Positions 31,666 through 40,025 of a stretch of DNA of 43,890 bases are shown here, in pieces. Each line of letters begins with the position of its first letter. Positions within the stretch are counted from its first letter, which is position 1. The position numbers were made by a program, and so were the translations under genes. The stretch is from DATAQC01 sp038232455 (lineage in GTDB: Bacteria > Actinomycetota > Acidimicrobiia > Acidimicrobiales > AC-14), in NCBI GenBank assembly GCA_038232455.1, contig JBBSHU010000009.1, positions 1 to 43,890 of the forward strand, read 5' to 3'. The notes beneath the pieces are model-generated. The model ran no database searches. It was given only the letters and a program-made list of their open reading frames with translations, and was not told the origin of the DNA.

Positions 31666-33177
31666 ATGCTGACCGTCGCAGTCCTGCTGCCGATCGTCGG
31701 CGCCGTGATATTGGCGGTCATTCCCAAGGGCCGCGAGGAGGTCCTGAAGGCCTGGGCCCTGCTCGTCACCCTGGCCACGGCGGCCGTGGGCGTGTACCTG
31801 CTGGTCGCCTTCGACTACGCCAAGTCCGGCCAACTGCAGTTCACCGTCAACACCGAGTGGATCCCGGTTATCAACAGCCGGTACCACATCGGCATCGACG
31901 GCATCTCTCTGCCTCTGTTGATCCTGTCGATGGTCATCACCGTGCTGTGCGTCATCTACTCGTGGGACCACTTCCCCGAGCCTCACAACCCCAAGGCGTT
32001 CCTCATCCTCATGCTCCTGCTGGAGACAGGCATGAACGGCACGTTCGCGGCCGAGGACCTGATCCTGTTCTTTGTGTTCTTCGAGCTGGTGCTGCTGCCC
32101 ATGTACTTCATGATCGGGGTCTGGGGCGGGCCCAACCGCCAATACGCGGCCATCAAGTTCTTTCTCTACACGCTGTTCGGTTCGGCCCTGATGATCCTGG
32201 CGTTCCTGGCCCTGTACTTCAAGGGCGGGGAGACCTTCGACATCCCACTCCTCATCGCCCAGGGCGGCACCATCGGCCATTCGACCCAGGTGCTGATCTT
32301 CGCCGGGTTGTTCATGGGGTTCGCCATCAAGGTGCCGATGTTCCCTTTCCACACGTGGCTTCCCGACGCCCACACCGAGGCACCCACGGTGGGGTCGGTG
32401 ATCCTGGCCGCCGTCCTGCTGAAGCTGGGCACCTACGGGTTCATCCGCATCGCCATCCCGATCCTGCCCGACGCGGCCATGACCTGGGCTCCGTGGATCG
32501 GCCTCCTGGCCGTGATCGGCATCATCTACGGCGCCCTGGGATGCCTGGCCCAAAAGGACATGAAGCGTCTCATCGCCTTCTCGTCGGTGGCTCACATGGG
32601 CTTCGTGATGCTCGGCATCGCCACCCTCACCAGCTTCGGCATCAATGCCGCGGTGTTCGGGATGGTGGCCCACGGCCTCATCACCGGCATGCTCTTCTTC
32701 ATCGCCGGGTCGGTGCAGGAACGCTTCAACACCAGGGAGATCTCCCGCCTCGGTGGCCTCCTGCTCCAGGCCCCCCGGCTAGGCTGGGTGCTGGGCTTCT
32801 GCGTCTTCGCCTCGCTCGGCCTACCGGGGCTGGCCGGCTTCTGGGGTGAGTTCCCGGCCATCCTGGCGTCCTACCAACCGGCGCAGGGCCTGCAGCTGTG
32901 GGTGTTCCGTACCTACATGGTGGTGGCGTCGATCGGCACGGTGTTCGCCGCCGGCTATCTGCTCTGGATGCTTCAGCGGGTGGCCTTCGGCACGGCCAAG
33001 ACCGAGTTCGAGAAGTCCCACATCCACGACATCCACATCCCCGAGTACATCGCCTGGACACCGTTGCTGTTGGGCATCGTCGCCCTTGGCATCTTCCCCA
33101 GCCTGTTGTTCCACGTCACCGACAAGGCGGTGACCGTGGTGACCTCGGGCGTGACCCAGCTGGCCTCGGCCCGGTAG
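31666..33177 (+). CDS. nuoM: NADH-quinone oxidoreductase subunit M
   Basis: Antiporter-like subunit, 503 residues. Motifs include FFVFFELVLLPMYFMIGVWGG (essential Glu), GFAIKVPMFPFHTWLPDAHTEAPT, KDMKRLIAFSSVAHMGFVML and LFFIAGSVQERFNTREI. ATG 31666 gives a slightly short N-terminus and has only a weak ribosome site. A stronger GGGGA site serves GTG 31622 in another frame, whose 16-codon reading ends in the nuoM start. The true N-terminus may therefore lie there if one base is missing. Confidence 0.95.
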   Translation: MLTVAVLLPIVGAVILAVIPKGREEVLKAWALLVTLATAAVGVYLLVAFDYAKSGQLQFTVNTEWIPVINSRYHIGIDGISLPLLILSMVITVLCVIYSWDHFPEPHNPKAFLILMLLLETGMNGTFAAEDLILFFVFFELVLLPMYFMIGVWGGPNRQYAAIKFFLYTLFGSALMILAFLALYFKGGETFDIPLLIAQGGTIGHSTQVLIFAGLFMGFAIKVPMFPFHTWLPDAHTEAPTVGSVILAAVLLKLGTYGFIRIAIPILPDAAMTWAPWIGLLAVIGIIYGALGCLAQKDMKRLIAFSSVAHMGFVMLGIATLTSFGINAAVFGMVAHGLITGMLFFIAGSVQERFNTREISRLGGLLLQAPRLGWVLGFCVFASLGLPGLAGFWGEFPAILASYQPAQGLQLWVFRTYMVVASIGTVFAAGYLLWMLQRVAFGTAKTEFEKSHIHDIHIPEYIAWTPLLLGIVALGIFPSLLFHVTDKAVTVVTSGVTQLASAR

Positions 33178-33180
33178 CGC

Positions 33181-34701
33181 GTGTCGATACTCGCGGCCGC
33201 GGCCGCTGCCACGAGCTTCAAGGCCCCGTCGCTCGACTATCACGCCCTTGCCCCCGAGATCATCCTCACGGCCACGATCCTGCTCGTGCTGGTGGCCGAC
33301 CTCTTCGCCTCCGAGGACCAGAAATGGCTCGTCGCCAACCTGGCCGGTTTCGGCCTTCTGGCCACCATGGTTCCCATCGTGTCGCTGGCCCTCAGCGACG
33401 GGTCGCACGTGCGGTCGATGGTCGGTGGGTCCTACGTGGTCGACGATTTCTCGCTGGTGCTCAAGGGGCTGTTCATCGTGGTCGGCTACGTCGTGTGCCT
33501 CATGGCCCATCGCTACGTGGAGGAGGGCGACTACTACGAGGGCGAGTTCTACTTCCTCCTGTTGTGCTCGATCCTGGGCATGGTCGTCATGGCCTCGTCG
33601 CGCGACCTCATCGCCATCTTCGTCGCCCTCGAGACCCTGTCGATCCCCGGTTACATCCTCGCCGGGTGGCGCAAACGCGACCTGAAGAGCAACGAGGCCT
33701 CGCTCAAGTACTACCTGCTCGGTGTCATGGCATCGGCGGTGATGCTCTACGGCATGTCGCTGATCTTCGGCTTCACCGGCAGCACCCTGCTCACCGACAT
33801 CGGCGCCGCCATCAACGCGCCCGGCCCCAATGGTGGCCACCAGGCCGTGGTCACGATGGGGATCCTGTTCATCATCGTGGGCTTCGCCTTCAAGGTGTCG
33901 GCCGTGCCCTTCCACGCCTGGGCGCCCGACACCTACGAGGGCGCCCCCACGCCGGTCACCGCCTTCCTGTCGGTCGCCTCCAAGACGGGCGGCTTCGTCG
34001 CCCTGTTCGAGCTCGTCTACATCGGGTTCTTCGGCCGCTCCGACGTGTGGGGGCCGCTGTTCGGCGTCCTTGCCGTGCTGAGTATGACCGTGGGCAACCT
34101 GATCGCCCTGCGCCAGACGAACATCGTGCGCATGCTGGCCTACTCGTCGATCGCCCAGGCCGGTTTCATCCTCGTCCCCTTCGCCGTGGCCGGCACCAGC
34201 CCCAGCGCGGCCCAGAGCGCTTTGACCGCGTCGATCGTTTACCTACTGGTCTACGCAGCCATGAACCTGGGCGCCTTCTCGGTGGTGATCGCCGTGGCCC
34301 GCAAGACCCGGTCGGGGGAGATCTCCTCCTACGGCGGGTTGTTCGAGTACGCCCCCGGGCTGGCCGTGCTCATGACCATCTTCATGTTCTCCCTCGCGGG
34401 GATCCCGCCGCTGGCCGGGGCGTGGGCCAAGATCTTCGTGTTCCGGGCCGTGCTCGACGCCGGAACCGGTTGGGCTGTGGCTCTCGGCGTGGCGGCCGCC
34501 GTCAATTCGGTGATCGGCCTCTTCTACTACTCGTCGGTGGCCCGCCAGATGTGGATGACGCCGGTACCCGACGGCGACCGCACCCCCGTGGCCGTGCCCG
34601 CTCCCCTCGTCGCTGCCCTTGGCATCACCGTGTCGGTGGTATTGGCCATCGGGGTCTACCCCCAGGCCTTCGCCCGCCTCGGTGAGCTCGCCTCCGGCTG
34701 A
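33181..34701 (+). CDS. nuoN: NADH-quinone oxidoreductase subunit N
   Basis: Antiporter-like subunit, 506 residues with about 14 helices. Motifs: LIAIFVALETLSIPGYILAGWRK, GFAFKVSAVPFHAWAPDTYEGAPTPVTAFLSVASKT, NIVRMLAYSSIAQAGF and SLAGIPPLAGAWAKIFVF. GTG 33181 lies 3 bp after the nuoM stop. It ends the set of membrane subunits; the methyltransferase gene follows 12 bp later. Confidence 0.97.
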   Translation: MSILAAAAAATSFKAPSLDYHALAPEIILTATILLVLVADLFASEDQKWLVANLAGFGLLATMVPIVSLALSDGSHVRSMVGGSYVVDDFSLVLKGLFIVVGYVVCLMAHRYVEEGDYYEGEFYFLLLCSILGMVVMASSRDLIAIFVALETLSIPGYILAGWRKRDLKSNEASLKYYLLGVMASAVMLYGMSLIFGFTGSTLLTDIGAAINAPGPNGGHQAVVTMGILFIIVGFAFKVSAVPFHAWAPDTYEGAPTPVTAFLSVASKTGGFVALFELVYIGFFGRSDVWGPLFGVLAVLSMTVGNLIALRQTNIVRMLAYSSIAQAGFILVPFAVAGTSPSAAQSALTASIVYLLVYAAMNLGAFSVVIAVARKTRSGEISSYGGLFEYAPGLAVLMTIFMFSLAGIPPLAGAWAKIFVFRAVLDAGTGWAVALGVAAAVNSVIGLFYYSSVARQMWMTPVPDGDRTPVAVPAPLVAALGITVSVVLAIGVYPQAFARLGELASG

Positions 34702-34713
34702 GTCCGTTCCGTC

Positions 34714-35856
34714 GTGCCCGCTGAGCTGGCCGCCATCGTGGTCGAGCGGGTGCGGCGCCGCGGGCCGTTGCCCTTCGACGAGGTCGTCGACCTCGCTCTG
34801 TACCATCCCGCCCACGGCTTCTACGGCCGTGGCCAGGGGGCGGGACGCCAGCGTGACTTCCTGACCAGCCCCGAGGTGGGGCCGTTGTTCGGCGCTGTCA
34901 TCGCTCGCGCCCTCGACACCTGGTGGGCCGCCATCGGCGAACCCGACCCCTTCGTGGTGGTGGAGGCGGGTGCGGGCGTCGGCACCCTGGCTGCCGCAGT
35001 GGTGGCTGCCGGACCGCGTTGTGCGCCGGTACTGCGGTACCTCTTGGTGGAGCGCTCCGAGGCTCTGCGCCGACGTCCGGCCCGGGGGCTGCATCTGGAA
35101 CCCGCGTCCCTCGTCCTCGGCCCCGAGTCCGACGACGAGGCTGCTCCCGCGGCCCCGGCTACCCCCGTGGCTGTCGCTCCCGGTAAGCCCAGGCTGACGT
35201 CGCTGGCCGAGCTGCCGGTGGGGCCGTTCGACGGCGTGGTCATCGCCAACGAGCTCCTCGACAACCTGGCCTTCGGTCTGCTTCAGCGTGGTCCGGGCGG
35301 GTGGGACGAGGTGCGGGTGGGCGAGGATCTGACCGAGGTGCTGGTGCCGGCCGCGCCCGACCTCGCTGCCGACGCCCAACGGTTGGCACCCGAGGCTCCC
35401 GAGGGAGGGCGCATTCCTCTCCAACGGGCGTCGGGGTCGTGGCTGCGAGCGGCGCTGGCGTGCCTGCGGCGGGGCCGGGTGGTGGTGATCGACTACGCCG
35501 ACAGCACGCCGAGCATGGCCCGGCGGCCGTGGACCGAGTGGGTCCGCACCTATCGCGGCCACGGCCGGGGTGGTCACCCCCTCGCTGATCTCGGCGCTCA
35601 GGATGTGACCTGCGAGGTGGCCCTCGACCAGTCGGGCGGGACACGCCAGCCCGTCGCCAACCGCAGCCAGGCCGAGTTCCTGGCCGCCCACGGTATCGAG
35701 CGGCTGGTCGACGACGCCCGGCGCACATGGCACGAGCGGGCGGCCATCGGGGACCTGGCGGCCGTGGCCGGCCGTAGCCGGGTCACCGAGGGCGCGGCCC
35801 TCACCGACCCCGAGGGACTCGGGGCCTTTCGGGTGCTCGAGTGGGTGGTCGGCTGA
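34714..35856 (+). CDS. MidA/NDUFAF7 family SAM-dependent methyltransferase (DUF185)
   Basis: The 380-residue protein has the DUF185 architecture: RRRGPLPFDEVVDLALYHPAHGFYG, DFLTSPEVGPLFGAVIARAL, the SAM loop VVEAGAGVGTLAAAV (about 82-95), GPFDGVVIANELLDNLAFGLL and VVVIDYADS. NDUFAF7 in mitochondria dimethylates an arginine of NDUFS2 and is needed for complex I assembly. The position 12 bp after nuoN, and the conserved target arginine in NuoD (Arg69), make the same job likely here; this is inference from family and context. A PPOX-fold gene overlaps its stop by one base. Confidence 0.88.
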   Translation: MPAELAAIVVERVRRRGPLPFDEVVDLALYHPAHGFYGRGQGAGRQRDFLTSPEVGPLFGAVIARALDTWWAAIGEPDPFVVVEAGAGVGTLAAAVVAAGPRCAPVLRYLLVERSEALRRRPARGLHLEPASLVLGPESDDEAAPAAPATPVAVAPGKPRLTSLAELPVGPFDGVVIANELLDNLAFGLLQRGPGGWDEVRVGEDLTEVLVPAAPDLAADAQRLAPEAPEGGRIPLQRASGSWLRAALACLRRGRVVVIDYADSTPSMARRPWTEWVRTYRGHGRGGHPLADLGAQDVTCEVALDQSGGTRQPVANRSQAEFLAAHGIERLVDDARRTWHERAAIGDLAAVAGRSRVTEGAALTDPEGLGAFRVLEWVVG

Positions 35857-36314
35857 TGCCGGCGTGGAAAGACGTCGCCGCCGCCGAGCCCGACTTCGCC
35901 GATCATGTGCGCCGGACCTTCGCCATTCGCAGACATGCGACCCTGGCCACGCTACGCGGCGACGGAGCCCCTCGGATCAGCGGCACGGAGGTCGAGTTCT
36001 CCGACGACGGGAGCCTCTACCTGGGCACAATGCCCGGCTCGCTCAAAGCGCTCGATCTCCGCCGGGATCCGCGCCTGGCCCTGCACTGCCCCACCGACGA
36101 CACGCCGGAGGACGACCCGGCATCCTGGCTCGGGGACGCCAAGCTCGCTGGTCGCGCGGTGGAGGTATCCGACCCGGTGCGCCTTGATGAGCCCCACCGG
36201 TTCCGGATCGATGTCACCGAAGTCGTGCTGACGACGGTCGCCCCCGCTGGCGACCATCTCGTGATCCAGTCGTGGCATCCAGGGCGCGGGCTGGAGACCC
36301 GACAACGCCGATAG
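35856..36314 (+). CDS. pyridoxamine 5'-phosphate oxidase-fold (PPOX class) protein
   Basis: The 152-residue protein has the split-barrel flavin-binding pattern: IRRHATLATLRGDGAPRISGTEVEFSDDGSLYLGT, then SLKALDLRRDPRLALHC and a terminal HPGRGLETRQRR. Such proteins bind FMN or F420 and reduce or oxidise small molecules. The exact cofactor and substrate cannot be told. ATG 35856 overlaps the methyltransferase stop (TGATG), so it is the last gene of the complex I transcription unit. Confidence 0.82.
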   Translation: MPAWKDVAAAEPDFADHVRRTFAIRRHATLATLRGDGAPRISGTEVEFSDDGSLYLGTMPGSLKALDLRRDPRLALHCPTDDTPEDDPASWLGDAKLAGRAVEVSDPVRLDEPHRFRIDVTEVVLTTVAPAGDHLVIQSWHPGRGLETRQRR

Positions 36315-36329
36315 TTCCGCCACCCACCG

Positions 36330-36612
36330 CGCCACCGTCTCACGGACTTCGTTGCGGAGCCTGGTTGTGAACCCGCAGGCCGGTCGGCCGTTGTCCTGGG
36401 TGGTGGGACCACCGGCGGCCCAGGGCTGGACGTGGTCGATGTCGCAGTCGGCGGCGGCCACGTCGCAGTAGGGATGGAAGCACTCCCTATCGCGTAGCTC
36501 CACGGCCCGGCGGGTGGCCCCACCGAACAGCCGGCGGGCCACCCCGACGTCGATGACCCGGCTGTGCCCGTCGAAGACCACCAACTCACCGCCAAAGGAC
36601 TCACGGCGGTCG
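36330..36612 (-). pseudogene. HNH endonuclease (DUF222/13E12-type) remnant
   Basis: Read on the minus strand the stretch gives GGELVVFDGHSRVIDVGVARR, LFGGATRRAVELRDRECFHP, YCDVAAADCDIDHVQPWAAGG, then PTTQDNGRPACGF. This is the C-terminal HNH module of the 13E12/DUF222 family, with its CxxxxC, DH and GG-T-N features. The final His-Asn-Arg of the motif has changed to TTR. No start, N-terminal DUF222 part or proper stop is present, and the frame simply runs on antisense to the PPOX gene. It is a decayed fragment of a family that is often multicopy in actinomycetes. Confidence 0.7.
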
Positions 36613-36768
36613 CCTCCGACCTTCCCGCCATCACGCTGCTCAACTACACCAACCTCGACCTTGGATACGCCCCCTGGGTCTTGTGGTCGAGGGATCTCGA
36701 GACGGGAGAGTCGGACCTGAACGCCAAGGCCATGGAGGAGACGTCCCTCCAGGGCGGGTCGACGGGCT
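36613..36768. other. gene debris, no intact gene
   Basis: This part of an 830-bp gene-poor gap holds no intact gene. A plus-strand frame includes LTAVASDLPAITLLNYTNLD and YAPWVLWSRDLETGE, which look protein-like, faintly like the end of a periplasmic peptide-binding protein. They have no start and run into unrelated sequence. I treat it as possible debris. Confidence 0.3.
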
Positions 36769-37063
36769 GTGTTGCCGACAGCTCCGGCGATCCCGCCCAC
36801 GTCAGGGGCGCCCGCCGGACGGGCCGGCACCGCGACTCGCGTCGTCGTCACGGTCGGTCTGACCGACGAGCAGACCATGGCGCTCAGCAACGGCCTGGCC
36901 GATTGCCGGATCGAGAGTCGGACGTTTGCCGAGATCGAGCCGGGGGAGTGTGCATCACTTCTTCCACCCAGGTTCTCGTCGACGCCACCGGCCGGTCGGC
37001 CGCGCCTTCGTGACGGAAGGGCCAGAGCGCTGGCTCCCGCTCATCACCGACCTCATGGGCTGA
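36769..37063 (+). pseudogene. short unknown gene with two single-base deletions
   Basis: From GTG 36769 one frame gives TATRVVVTVGLTDEQTMAL, SNGLADCRIESRTFAEIEPG. Near 36950 the reading continues one frame back (ITSSTQVLVDATGRSA). Near 37005 it shifts back again (RAFVTEGPERWLPLITDLMG, stop 37061-37063). Joined, these make a coherent alpha/beta protein of about 97 residues ending in Trp-Leu-Pro-Leu-Ile-Thr-Asp-Leu-Met-Gly. The opening strand-helix pattern faintly recalls a receiver-like fold, but I do not recognise the family. Confidence 0.45.
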
Positions 37064-37090
37064 CACCTGGGTCGGCGCCGACACCCCGAA

Positions 37091-37119
37091 GACCCCGCAG
37101 GCGCAATGCTTGCGGGGTC
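37091..37119 (-). terminator. hairpin terminator after the exported protein gene
   Basis: GACCCCGCA (37091-37099) pairs perfectly with TGCGGGGTC (37111-37119) around an 11-nt loop, 29 bp past the stop at 37148. The T-rich tail is weak (TCTTCGGGGTGT on the minus strand). The hairpin could also stop plus-strand reading from the debris region. Confidence 0.55.
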
Positions 37120-37147
37120 CTCGGCATTGGTCGGCGTCGGTGCTCAG

Positions 37148-37888
37148 CTACTGGCCGAACGGGAAGCCGCCCCCCATGAAGGGCAACCCCGCCGGTAACC
37201 CCGACAGACCCGTGGGCACGGGGAGACCGGCGGGGATGCACGCTGCCACGTCGACGCTGCCCACATCGGGCGTTCCCGTGGGCAGCTGCGAGACGATGTT
37301 GCGAACGAACGCCATGATGTTGGAGACGCAGGAGCTCATGCCGAAGGGCAGGGGCAAGTCGGACACGACTCCCGTCACGCAGTTGACGATGCCTGTCCCG
37401 ATCTGGCTGATCTGGCCCGGCGACACCGAAGGCGCTCCCGTGACCAGGCCGAGGACGGGAGTGAGGCAGGCGAGAACCTTGGTTGGGACCTGGGTGAGCC
37501 CCGACAGGTCGGGCACCACCCTTGCTGGGACGGTCACCGGCGGGATCGTTACCGACGGGACCGTAACCCCGGGAGCTTCAGCCGAACCCACGACACCCGA
37601 GGTGACCGATGTCGAACCGGCGGGCGTTGTCGCCGCGGCCGCGCCGTCGGCCTGACGACCGGATTCGCCCGACGTCGAGGGTGCGATGGTGCCCTCGACC
37701 GTGGCTGCCGGCTCAGTTGTCACGGCGGTGGGGCCGGAGTGGGTGCCGGGCAAGGGCAGGACCCCTGTCGCGCCTCCGGCGACGGTCATGGTGAGGGCGG
37801 CGGTAGCGGTGGCGATTGCGACCTTGGCCACCGACCCCAAGCCCGTCAACTTGGCGATCAGCCCACCCAGAAATCCTGTTCCCAACAT
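37148..37888 (-). CDS. hypothetical membrane-anchored or exported protein
   Basis: The 246-residue protein starts MLGTGFLGGLIAKLTGLG, then has a membrane helix (VAKVAIATATAALTMTVAGG, about 20-42). A Thr/Val/Pro-rich linker follows (to about 125), and then a Pro/Gly-rich domain with four cysteines (LACLTPV, VNCVTGV, SSCVSNI, VAACIPAG) that may form disulphides outside the cell. It ends FMGGGFPFGQ. A GGGGAAG ribosome site stands before ATG 37888. No family recognised. It is divergent from the two-component regulator gene, with 152 bp between the starts, so the regulator may control it. Confidence 0.65.
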   Translation of the reverse strand: MLGTGFLGGLIAKLTGLGSVAKVAIATATAALTMTVAGGATGVLPLPGTHSGPTAVTTEPAATVEGTIAPSTSGESGRQADGAAAATTPAGSTSVTSGVVGSAEAPGVTVPSVTIPPVTVPARVVPDLSGLTQVPTKVLACLTPVLGLVTGAPSVSPGQISQIGTGIVNCVTGVVSDLPLPFGMSSCVSNIMAFVRNIVSQLPTGTPDVGSVDVAACIPAGLPVPTGLSGLPAGLPFMGGGFPFGQ

Positions 37889-38028
37889 GTCGCTTCCCCT
37901 TCGTTCGTGTTCGTTTGGATGACGTGGCCCAGTGTGCGGGCGCCATGCCTAACTCCGAGCAAAGGCGCAAATAACTCTTGAGTCGGCTTGCTTCGGGTTG
38001 GCAGCCGCCCGGTTCTCGGCGGTCGGGG

Positions 38029-38034
38029 TAGCGT
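38029..38034 (+). promoter_or_regulatory. TAGCGT -10 box of response regulator gene (leaderless)
   Basis: TAGCGT ends 6 nt before ATG 38041, which has no ribosome site. Confidence 0.5.
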
Positions 38035-38040
38035 CTTCCG

Positions 38041-38727
38041 ATGACCACCGTCGCCTTGGTGGAAGACGACGCCTACATTCGCGACGCTGTCTCACGGAGC
38101 CTGACCGAACGGGGACACGTGGTGCTGGGGGCATCGAGCGGGCTCGACGCCCTGGGCGAGATCGTGGACCAGCGCCCCGACATCGTCGTCCTCGACCTCG
38201 GCCTGCCCGACATCGACGGCCTCGAGCTGTTGCGGATGCTGCGAGCGGTGAGCGCCGTCCCCGTCATCGTGGCCACGGCCCGCGACGACGAGCGCGAGAT
38301 CATCCGAACCCTTGACGCCGGTGCCGACGAGTACGTCGTCAAGCCCTACTCCGTCGACCAGCTTGATGCCCGCATCCGAGCCGTCCTCCGCCGGGTCAAG
38401 GACGACGACGCCGACGCGCCGGTCCGCATCGGTGGGCTCACCATCGACACCAGGAGCCGAGTGGCGGCGATCGACGGACAGACGCTCGACCTGAGTCGCA
38501 AGGAGTTCGACCTCCTCTGGCACCTGGCCGGCCGACAGGGTGAGGTCGTCTCCAAGCGTGAGCTCCTCGCTGCCGTATGGCGCCAGCCCTACGGGGGCCC
38601 TGAGAAGACCATCGACGTCCACCTGTCGTGGTTGCGCAGCAAGCTGGGCGAATCGGCGAAGGAGCCCCGGTACCTGCGCAGCGTGCGCGGTGTGGGCGTG
38701 ATGCTGGTCGACCCCGACGCATCGTGA
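38041..38727 (+). CDS. OmpR/PhoB family response regulator
   Basis: The 228-residue DNA-binding regulator has a receiver domain (1-120) with the acidic pair at residues 9-10 (VEDD), phosphoacceptor Asp52 (IVVLDLGLPDIDG), VIVATARD, and the Lys of YVVKPYS. A winged-helix output domain (about 130-225) follows with LTIDTRSR, LDLSRKEFDLLWHLAG, VVSKRELLAAVW and KTIDVHLSWLRSKLGE. Its TGA overlaps the GTG of the kinase gene (GTGA), so the two form a coupled two-component pair. Confidence 0.95.
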   Translation: MTTVALVEDDAYIRDAVSRSLTERGHVVLGASSGLDALGEIVDQRPDIVVLDLGLPDIDGLELLRMLRAVSAVPVIVATARDDEREIIRTLDAGADEYVVKPYSVDQLDARIRAVLRRVKDDDADAPVRIGGLTIDTRSRVAAIDGQTLDLSRKEFDLLWHLAGRQGEVVSKRELLAAVWRQPYGGPEKTIDVHLSWLRSKLGESAKEPRYLRSVRGVGVMLVDPDAS

Positions 38728-40025
38728 GGGCCCGGCTGGCGCTGACGGCGGCGGCGGTCACGGCCATGATCGTGCTGGCTTTCTCCATCCCCCTGCTCCG
38801 GCTGGTCAAGACGGTGGCGACCAACCGGGCCCTCGACGCGGCCAAGCTCGAATCCCGGTCGCTGGGTGGGGCGATAGGAGCGGTTCCCGGTCAGCCGGCC
38901 ACGATCGCCCAACTGGTGGAACAGGCCAACGCCGCCAATCCCCGGCCCATCACCGTCTACCTGCCCGACGGCACCGTGCTCGGGTCCCGGATCCCCATCG
39001 ACGCCGAGGTCGAGCTGGCGCGCAAGGGACGCTCCTTCACCACCTCGGGGCCCGGCGGTGGCCGCGACATCCTCGTCGGCGTCAGCGGCTCGGACCCCAA
39101 CGCCACGACGGTGGTGCGGGTCCGCGTGGCTGTCTCGCTGCTGAGCCAGGGGGTCACCAAGGCCAGGGTGGTGGTGGTCGCCATCGGTCTGGCGGTGGTG
39201 GTCATCGCCGTGCTCCTCGCCGACTGGCTGGCTCGGACGGTGCTGGGGCCCATGGCTGACCTGTTGGCCGTGACCCGACGGCTCCAACAGGACGACCTGC
39301 AGGCGCGCGTCTCCCCCGCCGGCCCCCCCGAGGTGGCCGAGGTGGGTATCGCCATCAACGGGCTGGCCGATCGGGTCGGTGTCCTCCTCGCGTCCGAACG
39401 GGAGGCCGCCGCCGACCTGTCCCATCAGCTGCGGACCCCCCTCACCGCATTGCGCCTCGACGCCGAAGGCCTTCCGTCGGCCGAAGACCGCCATCGCCTG
39501 GCGCGCGACGTCGACCGCCTGGAACAGGTTGTCACCCGGGTCATCCAGGAGTCGCGCGACAGCTCCCGTCGCCACGGACAGCGCCCCGGGCGGGGAAGCT
39601 GTGATCTCGGAGAGGTGGTCCGTCACCGCCTCGGGTTCTGGTCGATCCTGGCCACCGAGCAGGGCCGGCAGTGGTCGCTGAACGCACCCGCCGGCCAACA
39701 ACCGATCGGCGTGTCGCAGGGCGAGCTGGAGGTCTGCCTCGACGCCCTGGTCAACAACGTGTTCACCCACACTCCCGACGGAGGGGCGTTCTCGGTCGAG
39801 GTGGTCGCCGGGCCCGGACGCACGTGGGAGCTGATCGTCCAGGACGCCGGTCCCGGGCTGCCGGGCAACACCGCTCCGAGGCGCGGGGCGAGTGGTGGCT
39901 CGGGCACCGGTCTGGGCCTCGACATCGTCCGGCGCACCGCGGAGGAATCGGGAGGCCAGCTGGCCGCCGGCGGGGCACCGCAGGGCGGAGCCCGCATCGA
40001 GGTCTCCTTCGGTCCGCCCCGGTGA
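38724..40025 (+). CDS. sensor histidine kinase
   Basis: The 433-residue membrane kinase has a first helix (LTAAAVTAMIVLAFSIPLL), an extracytoplasmic sensor of about 110 residues, a second helix (VVVVAIGLAVVVIAVLLADWLA, about 150-172) and a HAMP linker. The dimerisation helix carries phospho-His234 (DLSHQLRTPLTALRLD). The ATPase domain has its N box (LDALVNNVFTHTP), G1 (VQDAGPGLP) and G2 (GGSGTGLGLDIVRR). GTG 38724 is set by the overlap with the regulator stop. The signal is unknown. Confidence 0.94.
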   Translation: MRARLALTAAAVTAMIVLAFSIPLLRLVKTVATNRALDAAKLESRSLGGAIGAVPGQPATIAQLVEQANAANPRPITVYLPDGTVLGSRIPIDAEVELARKGRSFTTSGPGGGRDILVGVSGSDPNATTVVRVRVAVSLLSQGVTKARVVVVAIGLAVVVIAVLLADWLARTVLGPMADLLAVTRRLQQDDLQARVSPAGPPEVAEVGIAINGLADRVGVLLASEREAAADLSHQLRTPLTALRLDAEGLPSAEDRHRLARDVDRLEQVVTRVIQESRDSSRRHGQRPGRGSCDLGEVVRHRLGFWSILATEQGRQWSLNAPAGQQPIGVSQGELEVCLDALVNNVFTHTPDGGAFSVEVVAGPGRTWELIVQDAGPGLPGNTAPRRGASGGSGTGLGLDIVRRTAEESGGQLAAGGAPQGGARIEVSFGPPR

